DNA of 64,000 nt from Edaphochlamys debaryana (taxonomy: Eukaryota > Chlorophyta > Chlorophyceae > Chlamydomonadales). Where the stretch lies: positions 372,001-436,000 of the forward strand of contig JAEHOE010000053.1 in the NCBI GenBank assembly GCA_016858145.1, given 5' to 3'. Below are positions 32,078 to 43,998 of the stretch, in pieces; within the stretch, counting starts at the first letter, position 1, and the number at the start of each line of letters is the position of its first letter. Both the position numbers and the translations under genes were made by a program. A model generated the notes under the pieces. It saw only the letters and a program-made list of their open reading frames with translations. It did no database searches and was not told the origin of the DNA.

Positions 32078-34749
32078 ATGTACGCGATGCACAAAGGTGC
32101 GCACGCAAGTTGCGCACGCGCGAGCGTGATCTGCGATTTCGCTAGAAGGCCTTATGATGATTCCAGACCGGGCAATGACCTTGCATTGGAGCGGCAACAG
32201 CACAGGCTGCGGCCCCCCCAGCCCCCAGCCAGTCCCAGCCGTCACTCCCGCCCCTTTGGGCCCCTCCCACACCTGGCCCCTCCCACAGATGCCGCGGCTC
32301 TGTTGGAAGGCGTGCACGCTGCCAAGGGGCTATGCACAAGCAGCACGGCCCGGAGCTCGGCTCCTGCAGCCCAGGCCGTGGACCCAGGCAGCCTGCCCCT
32401 CAACGTGATCTCGAAAGTAGAAGAGAAGGTGGGCAGCGGTTCGTTCGGAACGGTGCGGTGCGGTGCTCACCGAGCCCCTGCTCTTGGCCACCGCTGAGGT
32501 GTTGCGCCTCCCTGTAATCGACGCCCTACCTGCGTCCTGGGGGCCGCACGTCCCTCCATGCACGCAACAGGTCTATAAATGCGCGTACCATCCACGAGTG
32601 GAGGGCGGCGAAGCAAGAGCGGCCGTATCCCAGGCCGCGGCCGTCAAGATCCTGAAGGTGGGGCATGGTGGCATGGCGTCAGGATGCGAGGGCAAGCGCG
32701 CCACGTCGGACCCGGGGTTGCCAACGAGCAAGTGCCCGTGCGGTGCAGAAGCCGCTGAAGGACATGGACGACCGAGAGATCAAGTACCTGAAGGGGGAGG
32801 TGGAGAACCAGAGCGTGCTGGACCACCCCAACGTGTGCAAGCTGTTTGAGGTGCGTGCTGTGCTCCACCTGCTCCGCTTGCCCACATCACCGGTCTCCGT
32901 CGGCCCACATCACCCTCACATCCCACATCACCCTCACATCCCGCAACCCACATCACCCTCACATCCCCACAGGTGGGCCTCACGTCAAACAAGTTCGTGT
33001 TCCTGGTGAGAATTTGTGCGCGGTAACGCAGCTAAAGGGCGTGGGCCGCGTCCCCTTGTCGCCGCGTGCAAGTCCTCCGGCACAGCTCGATCTCACGCGC
33101 TGACGTCGCCCGCCGTCCGCAACCACAACCCAGGTGCTCGAGTACGTGGATGGATGCAGCCTGGCGGAGGGCCTGAGCAGCCTGGGGCTGCTGCGCTACA
33201 AGGACGAGCTGCTGTCGTCGTGCTGCGCGTGCGGCCAGTGCAGAACGTGCAGCACGCGCGTCCTGCTGTGGAAGCTAGACGCGCTGCACCGGGCGCGATA
33301 CAAGCTTTTTCACCGTATGGTGAGGACTGGCGTGTTGCCCGAGTGGAGCCATGAGCGTGCCTGTGCTCCTAGATAGAGCTCGCCAGCCCCTAACTACCTC
33401 CCAACGTCCAATGTTTACGCCCGGAACCGGGCTGAACCGTGCCAAACCCCCTGCCTCCTCCTCCCCCACCCGCCCCCCTGACATGCACGTGCTTTCCTCC
33501 GCGTCGCCGCATCGCACCTGCTGGTGGGCCCAGATGCTGGGGCTGCAGTACTGCCATTCCATGGGCGTCTACAACCGGTAGGTATGGCGGTACCTTGCGG
33601 TTAAGGGCACGAGGCTTCGTTCGCACATTGGCTCGGACGTGCGTGCTCAGCAAATGCATGACCATCGAGCGGCGGCGTGCACAGGGACGTCAAGCCCGGC
33701 AACTGCCTGCTCCCAGACGGCGTGGAGGTCAAGGTGCGTTGGTCGCGCTAGCTCTGCGAAGGTCCCGAGCAGCATGCCTACCCTCCGTTGCTTACAAACC
33801 CCCGGCCCCCCGGGCGGTGCCCTCCGTCGCGTGGCCCTGAACGCAGGTGGCGGACTTCGGGTTCAGCAAGTCCCCTTTCGCTGAGCAGGGCCCCCTCTCG
33901 TCCAATGTGGGGTCGGGGCCCTACAAAGCCCCAGAGGTGGAGACTTGCGTTCCAGGGTACGACGGGGAGAAGGCGGACGGTGAGGCCGGATGGACGGGCA
34001 ACGGGACGAGGGAGCGGGTAACCATGCACAAGCGAAGTGAGCGCCGAGCCTGACACCCTGCCCCCCTGCAGTCTTCAGCAGCGGGGTCACGCTGTACGAG
34101 GTACGACGACATCATTACTCATGCAGGCAGGGACAGGAGGCCTCACCGCGTGACAAACCCTGTGCTTACATTGTTACATGCACCTTGCCACACAACGTTG
34201 CTGGCACGCAGATCGAGGTCGGCTTTGTGGCGTTCTTATGTGACGATGACCGCACTGAGCTAAACTTCAGTTTTAAGAAGGACCGGGAGAAGTACTTCGC
34301 GAACAAAACTGGCAGGCCCCTGCGCTTTTTGGACGATGCGGATCCGGATCTACGGCAGCTTCTGGAGGGCATGCTGGCGCCCGACCCTAAAGAGAGGCTG
34401 AGCGTGGCAGAGGTATTGGGCCACCGGTGGATCAAGAGCGTAACCAACGATAACGACCAGGCCGCTGTGCGGTTGGGGGGCCTGTCCGCCCGCTCGCAGT
34501 GGGAGCTGACGGTCAAGCAAGAGGAGGTGAGCCTCTGGGCTGTAGGGAACCGTGTGCGGACTCGCCACGCCGGCCTCCCTTGCCGAGGCAAGACTGACGG
34601 CCTCGGCCTCCTGTGCCATGCCCAACCTCCCCGCGCCTCGCCGCCAGGACGCACGAGTCAAGCAGTGCCGGGAGCGGATGGGCGCTGCGCTACAGCCCAT
34701 CCTGGCTGCGCACAGGACGCTGCGGCCCATGGCCGGTATGTACTACTAA
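32078..34749 (+). CDS. Ser/Thr protein kinase with NRD in place of HRD
   Basis: Eleven exons, 484 residues, phases all closing: 32078-32452, 32571-32657, 32749-32850, 32973-33005, 33134-33319, 33534-33577, 33685-33733, 33847-33979, 34072-34100, 34212-34526, 34648-34749. Kinase subdomains: Gly-rich loop GSGSFGTV (about 119-126), catalytic Lys in AAVKILK (K151), helix-C region REIKYLKGEVENQ, catalytic loop NRDVKPGN (275-282), DFG (VADFGFSK, D295), APE (YKAPEV), and a normal C-lobe ending LGHRWIK. Family: CAMK/SnRK-like by the overall pattern, but I cannot place it in a subfamily. Odd features: the HRD histidine is Asn, and the part before helix E (exon 5) carries an insertion with a Cys cluster (SSCCACGQCRTC). 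The catalytic Asp and Lys are intact, so activity is plausible. The N-terminal about 110 residues look disordered; the start ATG is the first in frame but not otherwise confirmed. Confidence 0.85.
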
Positions 34750-35125
34750 ACTCGGGCCCAACGGGTCCACCAGGGGCCCCGTGGAGCCCATGGGGCCCAC
34801 AGAGCCTTCACGGATGCTGGATGCGTACAAGGAGCTGTAGCCTATGGCCGGTAACCCGGTATGGATGTGTTGTGGCCCAAGCTGCGCGGGATGGGGGAGG
34901 CCCCTGAGACAGGGAAGCCGGGAGGGCTGGAGTCGGTACGAGGATGGGGCCCGATGGGGCCCATGGGGCCTCGCCGAATGCTTGCTCGAATGTGAGGGAG
35001 CGGCCAAGGATGCGTCCCTCTGCAGAGGAGCGCAGGTGTCCGCAATGACTGCGCAATGGGTTTCGGTTGAGCGAAAAGCGGTGTGACGGAGTGAGTCCTG
35101 GCGTGCTCAGGGGGGGGGCAGGAAG

Positions 35126-35130
35126 TGTAA
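35126..35130 (+). terminator. Poly(A) signal TGTAA of the kinase gene
   Basis: TGTAA followed by an A-run, about 380 nt after the kinase stop at 34749. Confidence 0.6.
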
Positions 35131-35235
35131 AAAAATACACCACGCTTTAACTTTGGAGAGCTCGACAAGAGGAGCCCTTATCCGCTTTCAGAATGGAAAT
35201 CGAGGTTCTAGGAAAAAAGTGATGAGCCCTCAAGT

Positions 35236-35790
35236 TGGGGGGGGGGAGGGGGGGGGGAGGGGGGCCCCGAACTTTTGTACAGCTCCCGTCCAAACTTGTG
35301 TCACAGCGGTCTGACGCAGCCCAAGGGCCCTTTCCTTGCTTACAAGCGTGGTATCAAGGAGAGGCTGAACCGTGGGTGTGCCTGAGCACCACAGACCATA
35401 GGGATGGTGGTCGAAGGGTGGCTGCGGGTGCCACATGTCGGCATGTCCGCGCGTGGGACACGTCACGACCGGCACTGCCACCGCTGCTAGACGTCCGGGT
35501 GTACTATTATGACCGTAGGTCATCATATAGGAGGCCTAGGGCAAGAATAGCGCGGATGCAAGGTACCGGAGAGTGGTCCATGGACGCGGGGATGGTCAAG
35601 GGACAGGACCCAAGCCTCATCGACGCTTCCGGTTCACGCGCAAGGCAGTAGCGCACACGAAGCGCAGCCGATTGGCACAAAAGTCGAGGGAAATGGGTTA
35701 TATTATGGCCATGTACGGCAGTGTGTGCAGTGTACGGCAAGGGGGGGGGTGGGGGGGTCGGGGGGGTCCGAACTTTTGTGGGGTGGTGTA
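35236..35790. repeat. Pair of G-tract repeats ending in CCGAACTTTTGT
   Basis: Two copies, at about 35236-35279 and 35738-35780, each made of runs of 6-12 G with single-base interruptions followed by the same CCGAACTTTTGT. The shared 3' end shows they are related and not chance homopolymers. The runs could form G-quadruplexes. Confidence 0.6.
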
Positions 35791-36204
35791 TGGAACTAAT
35801 GTTTTTACCCCCCCCCTGGCGTGCTCTAGCAAAACCCAAAGCCGGTGGAGTCGAGCATGGCATTGCCTGGGTGAAGCGCCTGCTGCTGCTCCGACCGAAG
35901 AACCAAGCAAGAGGGTGGATGGAGATCGCAATGCACGCAGGCTCGAATTGGCTTCATAATGGTGATTGGGTCTTTGGGGGCAGTTGGGGGGCTGTCGTAG
36001 CAATCAAGCGAGCGAGTGGACGGGGAGGGGCAGCAACGCAACCATGTGCTGACTCAGTTCACATGTGCACATGGTCTGGCGGGAGGCCAATGCATTCATC
36101 GTGTCTTCTCCGGCGCTCACGTGTCCAGTTGTTAGCCTTAGGGGGAGGAGCGTCCGGAGGAGGAGAGGGTCGCGTTCGGCGGCGGCGGCGGCTGTCTTAA
36201 GTGC

Positions 36205-36464
36205 TCTGGTTGAACCCTGCTGTGCGGAAAGCACCCTGCCAGAGAACCAACCGTCAACTCACTCCAGCTCAGCCAAAGAAAGTGACCGATCGAGGTCCTG
36301 GAAGTAGATTGAGTTCCCAGGTGTTACATCTTACCGATATACCTTGACACACCGTGAATGCGCGTGCGCGTATGAGCCATACGCGGCGATACGTGCTATC
36401 CCTTCCGTCCTCTGTCCTATACATGCCCTCCTCTGGCTTGATCCCTGCTGTGCGGAAACACCCC
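36205..36464. repeat. Short direct repeat pair
   Basis: CCCTGCTGTGCGGAAA occurs at 36215-36230 and 36443-36458, inside about 34 bp of related sequence (CTCTGG upstream, CACCC downstream). Confidence 0.6.
36324..36328 (-). terminator. Poly(A) signal TGTAA of the giant Pro-rich protein gene
   Basis: TGTAA on the minus strand, about 880 nt after the stop at 37209. Confidence 0.5.
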
Positions 36465-37208
36465 TTACCTTCCTGCTTCCTGCCCTTCCTTCCTTGCTAG
36501 TGGCTGTAATCAAACTGCGCATCCCCTCCGTCCTGACTTCAACTACAGCTGTAAACTCATCCTGACACTGCTTTGGACAACGCCATCTCCAATCTCAAGC
36601 CATCCAGTAATCCTAAGAACCGTCTCACCGCTCAATTGAGGCCAACAGCCAACAACCCTATCTACCCTGGAAGGCCTGCAGCCCTATCTACACTGTGAGG
36701 CAGCCACAGAGCCCACACCACGCCCTGCTGGCCTTCCTCAGCAGCGTTTACGAACTCGACTGCCCCACTGTACGGACGAATACCCAACGTGCGTGGTCCT
36801 CTTTGACCATCCACTCTTACCGACCCGTCCCATGCATTAATCTTGAGCACGTAAACTTTGTTCTCATCGTACCAACTGCGAGAGAATTGTCACAACATGA
36901 CCTCATGCCGCGGATCGGATGTCCCACTCCTAAATCCCTGAGCCTTGTGCGCCCTCGGGCGTGACGGCAGCTCCCGATGCCGCTCCGGCCGCGCCCGTCG
37001 CTCCAGCCGCTGCTCCGCCCTCGATGAGCGTTGAGATGGCAAAGTCAAGGTGGCGCCTGTAGGGCGAGGTACGGGGAAAAGCAGCAGCGTAAGTATCAGG
37101 GATTTGTCCGAGTACGAAAGCTCCCTATTGGGGCGGATTGGGGTCCCAGCGATCTTGCCATCCGCGTACTCGCGTCTGTATCTTCCAATCCAACCCCCTG
37201 TTGTTTTC

Positions 37209-40200
37209 TCACTTTTTGTTCCAGTAGTACACACCGCCCGCCACCGCCGCCAGTACGACGGTTGGTACGACAGCCGCCACCACGATGGGACCGGCCGAAC
37301 TTGAGGACGAGAAGCCACCAGAAGAGTCGCCGCCTACGAGGTCAGGTCGGTTGGGATGCAGGTGTGACAAATGCACTACACAATCCCCCCCCCCCAACCC
37401 ACGCGCGTCCCCGGATGGCGCACAGCACATGCGAGGAACTCTGCGGTACCGGTGCACAGCATGGGTTGCAGCGCGAGGAGAAGTTGGCCAGACCCACCTT
37501 CGGTAGAAGTGCCGCTCTGTGCGTTGGCCTGCTGCGGCTGTCCCGTGCCCCCGCCGTTGCCCTCCGCCGAGAGCCCGGGCTGGGGCCCGGCGGCCGCCGA
37601 AGGAACGTCGGGCAGGGGTGGCGAGGGTGGGGTGAGCGGCGGCGGAGGACTCGGCGGGGGAGGCGACGGAGGCGTGGACGGCAGCTGCGGCCTTGGGGGC
37701 TGTGGGCTGGGCGGGGGAAGGCTGGGTGGGTCGGGGGATGGAGGCCGTGGGCTGGGTGGGTTGGGGGATGGAGGCCGTGGGCTCGGTGGGAGCGGCGTGG
37801 GAGGTTGAGGGCTGGGCGGGTGCGGCGGCGGTGGCGAGGGCGGCTTGGGGCTCGGTGGAACCGGGGGCAGCGGCGAGGGCGGTGGCGGCGGAGACGGCGG
37901 CAAGGGGCTGGGTGGGAGTGGCGGCGGCGGCGGGCAACAGAGCTCGGGGACCGTGAGCCCGCCGCCGATGAAACCGCCGCACGCGTACAGCCCAATAGAT
38001 TCCGTACTGGCGGTTAGCACGGAGCCGCCGCACCCAACTTCCGCCGCCAGTACGAACGGCCCGATCTGCTGCTGCAGGCGGTTGAGTACGAGGGTCGTGT
38101 TCGCGACGTTTGCGAATCCAACCGTCGAGGAGTAGGTTGGGACGTTGCCCGTCTTGGGGTCCGTGGCGTTACGACACCTGGGGTCCACAAGAAAGGCCAA
38201 TGCCGGCTCAGAGCAACACGCAAAAGCAGAGCTCAGCCCCGTCCCTTCCCGCATCACACAATCCAGCAGCCCGATTGCGAACCATCAGCCCCGCGTCGCG
38301 GCCCGCATCAAGCCACAAGCTCAATCCCGTGCTGTCTGTCAGTGCAATTCCAGCAGCGATTCCCTCCCTCCTCACTTGATGCTCTCTGGCGCGGCCCCGA
38401 TCACGGCCACGCTCAGATCGCTGAGGAACGCACTGATCAGCTCACAGTCAGCCCCAGCTCCTGGGACGGAGTTGACCTGTGCGACGGACGGAGAAAGAGT
38501 GAGGCGTGTGGATAGAGTGATGTATGCGAACAATCTGGCGGCTGCAAATTAGCAGCTCTTCCGCAAAAGCTGCAGAGCAGGAAGGGGCGAATGGGGAGAA
38601 GGACAACAAAAAATGGAGGGTCGGGTGAAACGTTGGGCAGCCATGAAGTGCCCCGAGAACCTTGCCGCCCTACTCACCACCGCCACCATCACCCCTTTCC
38701 TGATACGGTAATTTAGGACACCGATTGCTTTCGGTTCACACTACCGAAGGCTTTACAGGCCGCCAGGCTCAAGCGGGCTCCGGGTCGAATGCGAAACACT
38801 GCCCAGACAATTCTTTGGTTCGCCCCAGGGCCGTTCCCTCCCACTCACCACCACCACGAACTGGTTGATGGGGAGAGGCGGCGGTGGCGGCAGCATCGGC
38901 GGCGACGGCGGGGGCCGCGGCGGCGCCGGGCTCGGCGGCTCCGGCGGCGTGGGGCTCGGCGGCACCGGACTTGGGGGCGACGGCAAGGGCGGACGCGGGC
39001 TGGGCGGCTCGGGGGAGGGCGGATCTGGAGAGGGCGGGGGCGGGTAGGGCGGTGCTGGGGAGGGCGGAACAGGTGATGGCGGGTGCGGGCTCGGAGGCTT
39101 AGGGCTGGGGGGCCCTGGGCTGGGAGGCCTCGGGGAGGGCGGCCCGGGAGAGGGCGGGTAAGGGGAGGGCGGAGGCGGGTAGGGCGGTGCCGGAGAGGGT
39201 GGAGGTGGGTAGGGCGGTGCTGGGGAGGGCGGAGGCGGGTAGGGCGGTGCTGGGGAGGGCGGAGGTGGGTAGGGTGGTGCTGGGGAGGGCGGAAGAGGAG
39301 AGGGAGGCTCCGGGCTTGGGGGTTCTGGGCTTGGAGGCACGGGGCTGGGTGGCTCCGGGGAGGGAGGCTCTGGCGAGGGCGGGGAAGGGGAGGGCGGTTC
39401 AGGTGAGGGCGGACGCGGGCTGGGCGGTTTAGGGCTGGGTGGCCGGGGCGATGGTGGGGGCGGGTAGGGTGGTGCCGGTGATGGGGGAAGAGGCGATGGT
39501 GGGTTGGGTGAGGGTGGAGGAGGGGAGGGTGGAGCCGGCGACGGTGGGGGAGGCGATGGTGGGTAGGGGGACGGTGGAGGAGGTGATGGTGGGTAGGGCG
39601 ACGGTGGGGGGGGCGATGGTGGGTAGGGGGAAGGTGGAGGAGGGTAGGGAGGTGCCGGGGAGGGGGGAGGTGATGGTGGGTAGGGGGAAGGTGGTGGAGG
39701 GTAAGGTGGCGGAGGGTAAGGGGGTGCCGGAGAGGGTGGAAGAGGCGATGGTGGATAGGGGGAAGGTGGAGGAGGTGACGGGGGTACCGGAGAGGGGGGT
39801 AGAGGCGATGGTGGGTTGGGTGACGGTGGAAGAGGGGATGGCGGGAAGGGGGAGGGTGGTGGTGGAGAGGGGGGCCGGGGAGAAGGCGGAGGTGGGGAAG
39901 GGTGTGGCGGCTGTGGGGATGGTGGTAGTGGTGGCGGCTGGGGCGGTGAGGGTGAAGGTGGCTTGATGAGCGGAGGATTTGGCGGGGATGGGGGTTCTGG
40001 TGAGGGTGGCAAGGGCGGAGGGTTGGGAGTGGGAGGTTGAGGGCTGGGTGGCGGTGGCGGTGGGTAGGGGGGTGCGGGCGATGGGGGTCGTGGGTAAGGG
40101 GGTGAAGGAGAGGGCGGCGGAGGGTAGGGGGGTGCGGGCGATGGGGGTGCGGGTGAGGGAGGTGGTGGGGAAGGGGGTGAGGGAGAGGGCGGCGGAGGGT

Positions 40201-43200
40201 AGGGGGGTGCGGGCGATGGGGGTGGTGGGTAAGGGGGTGAAGGCGAGGGCGGCGGAGGGTAGGGGGGTGCGGGCGATGGAGGCGGTGGGTAAGGGGGGTA
40301 GCGGTGGAGGTGGAGGTGGGTGGGGATAAGGGGGTGCAGGTGACGGTGGGGCAGGGTAGGGAGGTGCCGGGGGTGAGGGGGGGCGGGTACGGCGGAGCAG
40401 GGGATGGAGGGGCAGGCGGCGGCGGGTAAGGAGGGGCGGGCGAGGGAGGAGCAGGCGGGGGCGAGGGAGGAGCAGGCGGGGGCGAGGGATTTGGAGGAGG
40501 AAAGGGAGGTGCCGGAGAGGGTGGCGGCGGTGAGGGTGGTGCGGGGGAGGGAGGGGGCGGGGGCCGGGGTGGGCTTGGGCGGGGAGGTGAGGGGTGTGGT
40601 GGGCGGGGTGAGGGGCGAGGACTAGGGGGCGATGGTGGTGGGCGGGGAACCGGTGGAGGCGGGGAAGGTGGTGAAGGTGGTGGGGGAGGTGGTGGGGGTT
40701 GGCTAGGCGGGGGCCGCCGGGGGGGTGGCCGCCGAGGTTGCGGGGGTGGAGGGCGTGGTGGTGGGGAGGGTGGCTGCGGTGCGTTGGGTGCTAGCGGCGA
40801 CGGAGGGCGGTTGGCGGGAGGGCTGACGGCGGGTGCTGGTGCAGGCATAACTGGCGGAGGCTCACCTGGCGGCGGTGCTGGTGACGGCGGCGGCGGCGAC
40901 GGCGGCGGCGATTGAGGGGGGTAGAGAGGAGGCGGTGGTAATGGCAATGGCGGCGGCGGCGAAGGCGGCGGCGCCAGCGGCGGCGGCTCTAACGGAGGTG
41001 GGGTGAGCGGCGGCGGCGAAGGCGGCGGCGGATGCAGCGGCGGAGGCGCCAGCGGCGGTGGGTTCAACGGCGGCGGGCTGGAGGGCGCCAGTGGCGGCGG
41101 CAGCGATGGGGCCAGCGGCGGCGGCGCCGGCGGAGGTGGCGGGGAGGCGGTCGCAGCCGTTGGGGTCCCTGGCGGCGGCGGTGACGGCGGTGGCAGTTGT
41201 GGCGCCAGCGGCGGCGGCAGCGATGGAGCCAGCGGCGGCGGCGCCGACGGAGGTGGCGGGGAGGCAGTCGCAGCCGTTGGAGTCCCTGGCGGCGGCGGTG
41301 ACGGCGGTGGCAGTAGTGGTGCCAGCGGCGGCGGCGCAGAGGGCGCCAGCGGCGACGTTGGCCTGACGGGTGGGGGCGTGACGGGCCCCAGCGGGGGCGG
41401 CGGCGGCGGCGGCGGCAGGATCACCACCGGGGAAGCAGGCAGGCCAGGTGTTGAGGGCGCCAGAGGACGGGTAGGGGGTGGAGCTGACGGCGGCGGCGGC
41501 GGCGGCGGCGGCGCAGGGGCCACAACCGGAGAAGCAGGGACAGCTGGCGCAGGGGACAGAGGGGCTAGCGGCGGCGGCAAAGACGGCGCCAGCGGCGGCG
41601 GCGAGCCGGGAGCCAGCGGCGGCGGCGACACAGGACCCAGTGGTGGCGGTAGCGACGGCGCAGCGGGCTGGAAGGGCTCCTGTGGCAGAGGTGACCGTGG
41701 GGCTAGCGGCGGCGGCGCCGACGGCTCTAGTGGCAGCAGCGGCGCCGTTGGCTCGAGTGGAAGCAGCTGGGGGTCCACCGGTGCCCGCGTCGACGGCGCC
41801 ACCGGCGGTGGCACAGACGGAGCCCGTGGCGGCGGCGAGGCAGGAGCCAGCGGCGGCGGCGAGGCAGGAGCCAGCGGCGGCGGTAAACCAGGAGCCACCG
41901 GCGGCGGCCCTGCTGGAGGCGGCGGAGTTCCGGGGCTCTCTGGCCACCATGGGATCGTGGGCAACGGCGGCGGCGGATCCACCAGCGGCGGCGGCGGCGG
42001 CGGCGGCGACAACAGAAATGGCGTCGCTGGCGCCAGCGGCGGCGGTGCATCAGGCGGCGGCGGGGAAGCCAGCGGCAACGCCGGTGGCGGTGGTGTGCCA
42101 GGAGACGGGGTCATCGGCGGCGGGGCTAGCGGTGGTGGCGTGCTGGGGGGAGGGAGGGCTGGGGCCCGAGGCGCCAGCGGAGGTGGGGTTAGCGGCGGGA
42201 ATTGGGGTGGCGGCGGCCACGGTGGTGGCGGGGTTTGCGGTGGTGGTTGGGATGGGGGTGGTTGCAGGGGCGGTGTGCGTGGGGGTGGCATGAGTGGTGG
42301 CGGAGGCCCTGGCAGCGGCAGGGCTGGCGGCGGCGGCGGCGGCGGCGGCGGCAGAGCCAGCGGCGGCGGCGGCGACGGAGCCAGCGGCGGCGGCGTGCCC
42401 GGCGGCGGCGGAGCCATTGGTGGTGGTGGGTGCGGAGGTGGAACCGCTGGCGGCGTCAGGGGCGGTGGGGCCGGGAGTAGTGGAGTGGTTGGGTTTCCGG
42501 GAAGCGGGGGTGGTGGGGTTGGTGGGGGCAGTTGCGGTGAAGGGCTCAGGGGTGCGACAGGCGGTGCATTTGGGGGAGGCGGTGGGGTTGAGGGTGGTGG
42601 GAGTTCAGGGGCCAAGGGCGGTAGGCCAGGAGGGGGAGGGCCCGGGGGAGGGGGCACGAGGGGCGGGGGTGAAGCCGGCGGGGGACCGACGGGGGGCGGC
42701 GAGAGAGGTGGAGGCGGCACAAGAGGTGGTGGTGGCGGGGGAGGAGGAGGGGCCCCCGGGCTGGACGGGGGCGCAGGGGTGGACGGACGCATGGCGGGCA
42801 GGCGGACGGGGGCAGGCGGCGCCGGGGCGTCCGGCACAAGCGGGGGAGGCTCACCTGGGTCAGAAGGGGGAGGACTCGCCCTCGGCCGTTTGGGTCCCCT
42901 CGGTCTCGGCGGCGGCAGGCTCGGCGGCGGCGACTCCACAGGGTCCGCTGGCGGCGGCGGCCGCGGCGGCGGCGGCCGCGGAGCCTGTGGCGGCGGCGGC
43001 GGCGGCGGCGAAGGCGCGTCGGGCAGGTCAGGTGGCGGCGGCGACGTCAGGCTCGCCGTCCCTGGCTCCGAGGGGGGTGGCCGCGGCTGTCGCCGCCGAC
43101 GGAACGGTGGCGGCGAAGGAGCGCCTTCCCCGCCGACAGGTGCATCCGGCGGCGGGCTCGCCGCCGCAGCTGGCTGGACTGGCGGCGGGAGAGCAGGCGG

Positions 43201-43998
43201 CGGCGAAGACGCCGTCGGCGCCGCTGGCGGCGGTCTGCGCGGCGGCGGGCTCGGGGGCGGGGGTGCATCTGGCGGCGGCGGCGCATCTGGCGGCGGCGGC
43301 GCATCAGGCGGCGGCGGCACGTTTGGCGGCGGCGGCGGCGGGAAGCCCGGCGGCGGCGGTGGGGGCGGCGGGGGCGGTGAGAAAGTAGTAACATCCTGGA
43401 CCGACCGCCGCTGCCCGGCAACGCTGCCGCCGCCGCCAGCACCTCTTGCTAAACCTGCTCGCCCGGCTGCTTCCGCAACCTTCCTCGCCCCCGCCGCCGC
43501 CGCCGCGGCTGCTGCCGCCACGCCAGCCTGCTTCTCTACGTCCCTCGCAAGCGTTGCCAGGGCCTCCTCCCAGGCCAGTTGCCGCTCTTCCCCGGCACCG
43601 CCGCCGCCGCCGCTTCGCTCGACGCCGCCGCTGCCACCGCCGCCGCCAGCACCGGCGGCGGCGCCAGAAGCCGCCAGTGCCCACCACGCCAGCAGCGCGA
43701 GTCGCAGGAGCCTCTGCAGGGACCCGCCTCTGCAGGCTCGCGCGGCTACCCAGGCCCCGCCGTCGGCTGCCCGGTTCCGCCGCCCAGAGGGCTCCACCTC
43801 CGCTGCTCCTGCCCTGTCCGCAGGCAAGCCCCCTCCACCTCCGTGCCTGCTGCTGCTGGCGGCAGAGTAGCAGTAGCTTGTCTCCTCGCCGTCTACAGGC
43901 GCACTCGAGGAGGCTTGTGCTGCGGACGCGTCTCGCCGGCCCCAGTCGGGCGACGAGCACGGCGTCGAGCCGCAGCGCCCCGGGCCCTGGCCGGCCAT
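37209..43998 (-). CDS. Giant hydroxyproline-rich (PPSP) wall/membrane glycoprotein, frameshifted as sequenced
   Basis: Four exons: 38849-43998, 38376-38476, 37498-38177, 37209-37333, about 2000 residues. I start at the first in-frame ATG, 43996-43998. Order: a Gly/Ser/Cys-rich N-terminus; a hydrophobic segment about 94-116 ([20 protein letters not shown]), a signal-anchor or late signal peptide; a coiled Ala-rich part; a very long PPPLAP-type Pro block (about 43400-40750); a PPSPxPPSP block (to 38890); a Cys-containing globular domain across exons 1-3 ([20 protein letters not shown] through [10 protein letters not shown]); a third PPSP block; and a C-terminal membrane helix ([20 protein letters not shown]) with WNKK tail. 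Known family: such Pro blocks are hydroxylated and O-glycosylated in volvocine walls. The two Pro blocks are in different frames: near 40310-40400 the frame must shift, and exon 1 is not a whole number of codons. Either a homopolymer sequencing error or a real lesion. Confidence 0.7.

Larger units (their letters stand above)
34750..37208. other. Convergent intergenic region
   Basis: About 2.4 kb between the converging kinase and Pro-rich glycoprotein genes. Holds the kinase 3' UTR (to TGTAA at 35126), the glycoprotein 3' UTR (from 37208 down to TGTAA at 36324), two G-tract repeats, and a short dispersed direct repeat. No coding region is supported on either strand. Confidence 0.5.

Noticed and set aside
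34750..34990. GGGCCC-rich palindromes after the kinase stop
   Set aside because: Short GGGCCC/CCATGG palindromes are common in this base composition; I saw no larger symmetric structure.
41003..43870. 955-codon Gly-rich open frame on the plus strand
   Set aside because: It is the exact antisense of the Pro-rich repeat (CCN codons read as GGN) and has no signal, motif or splice support.
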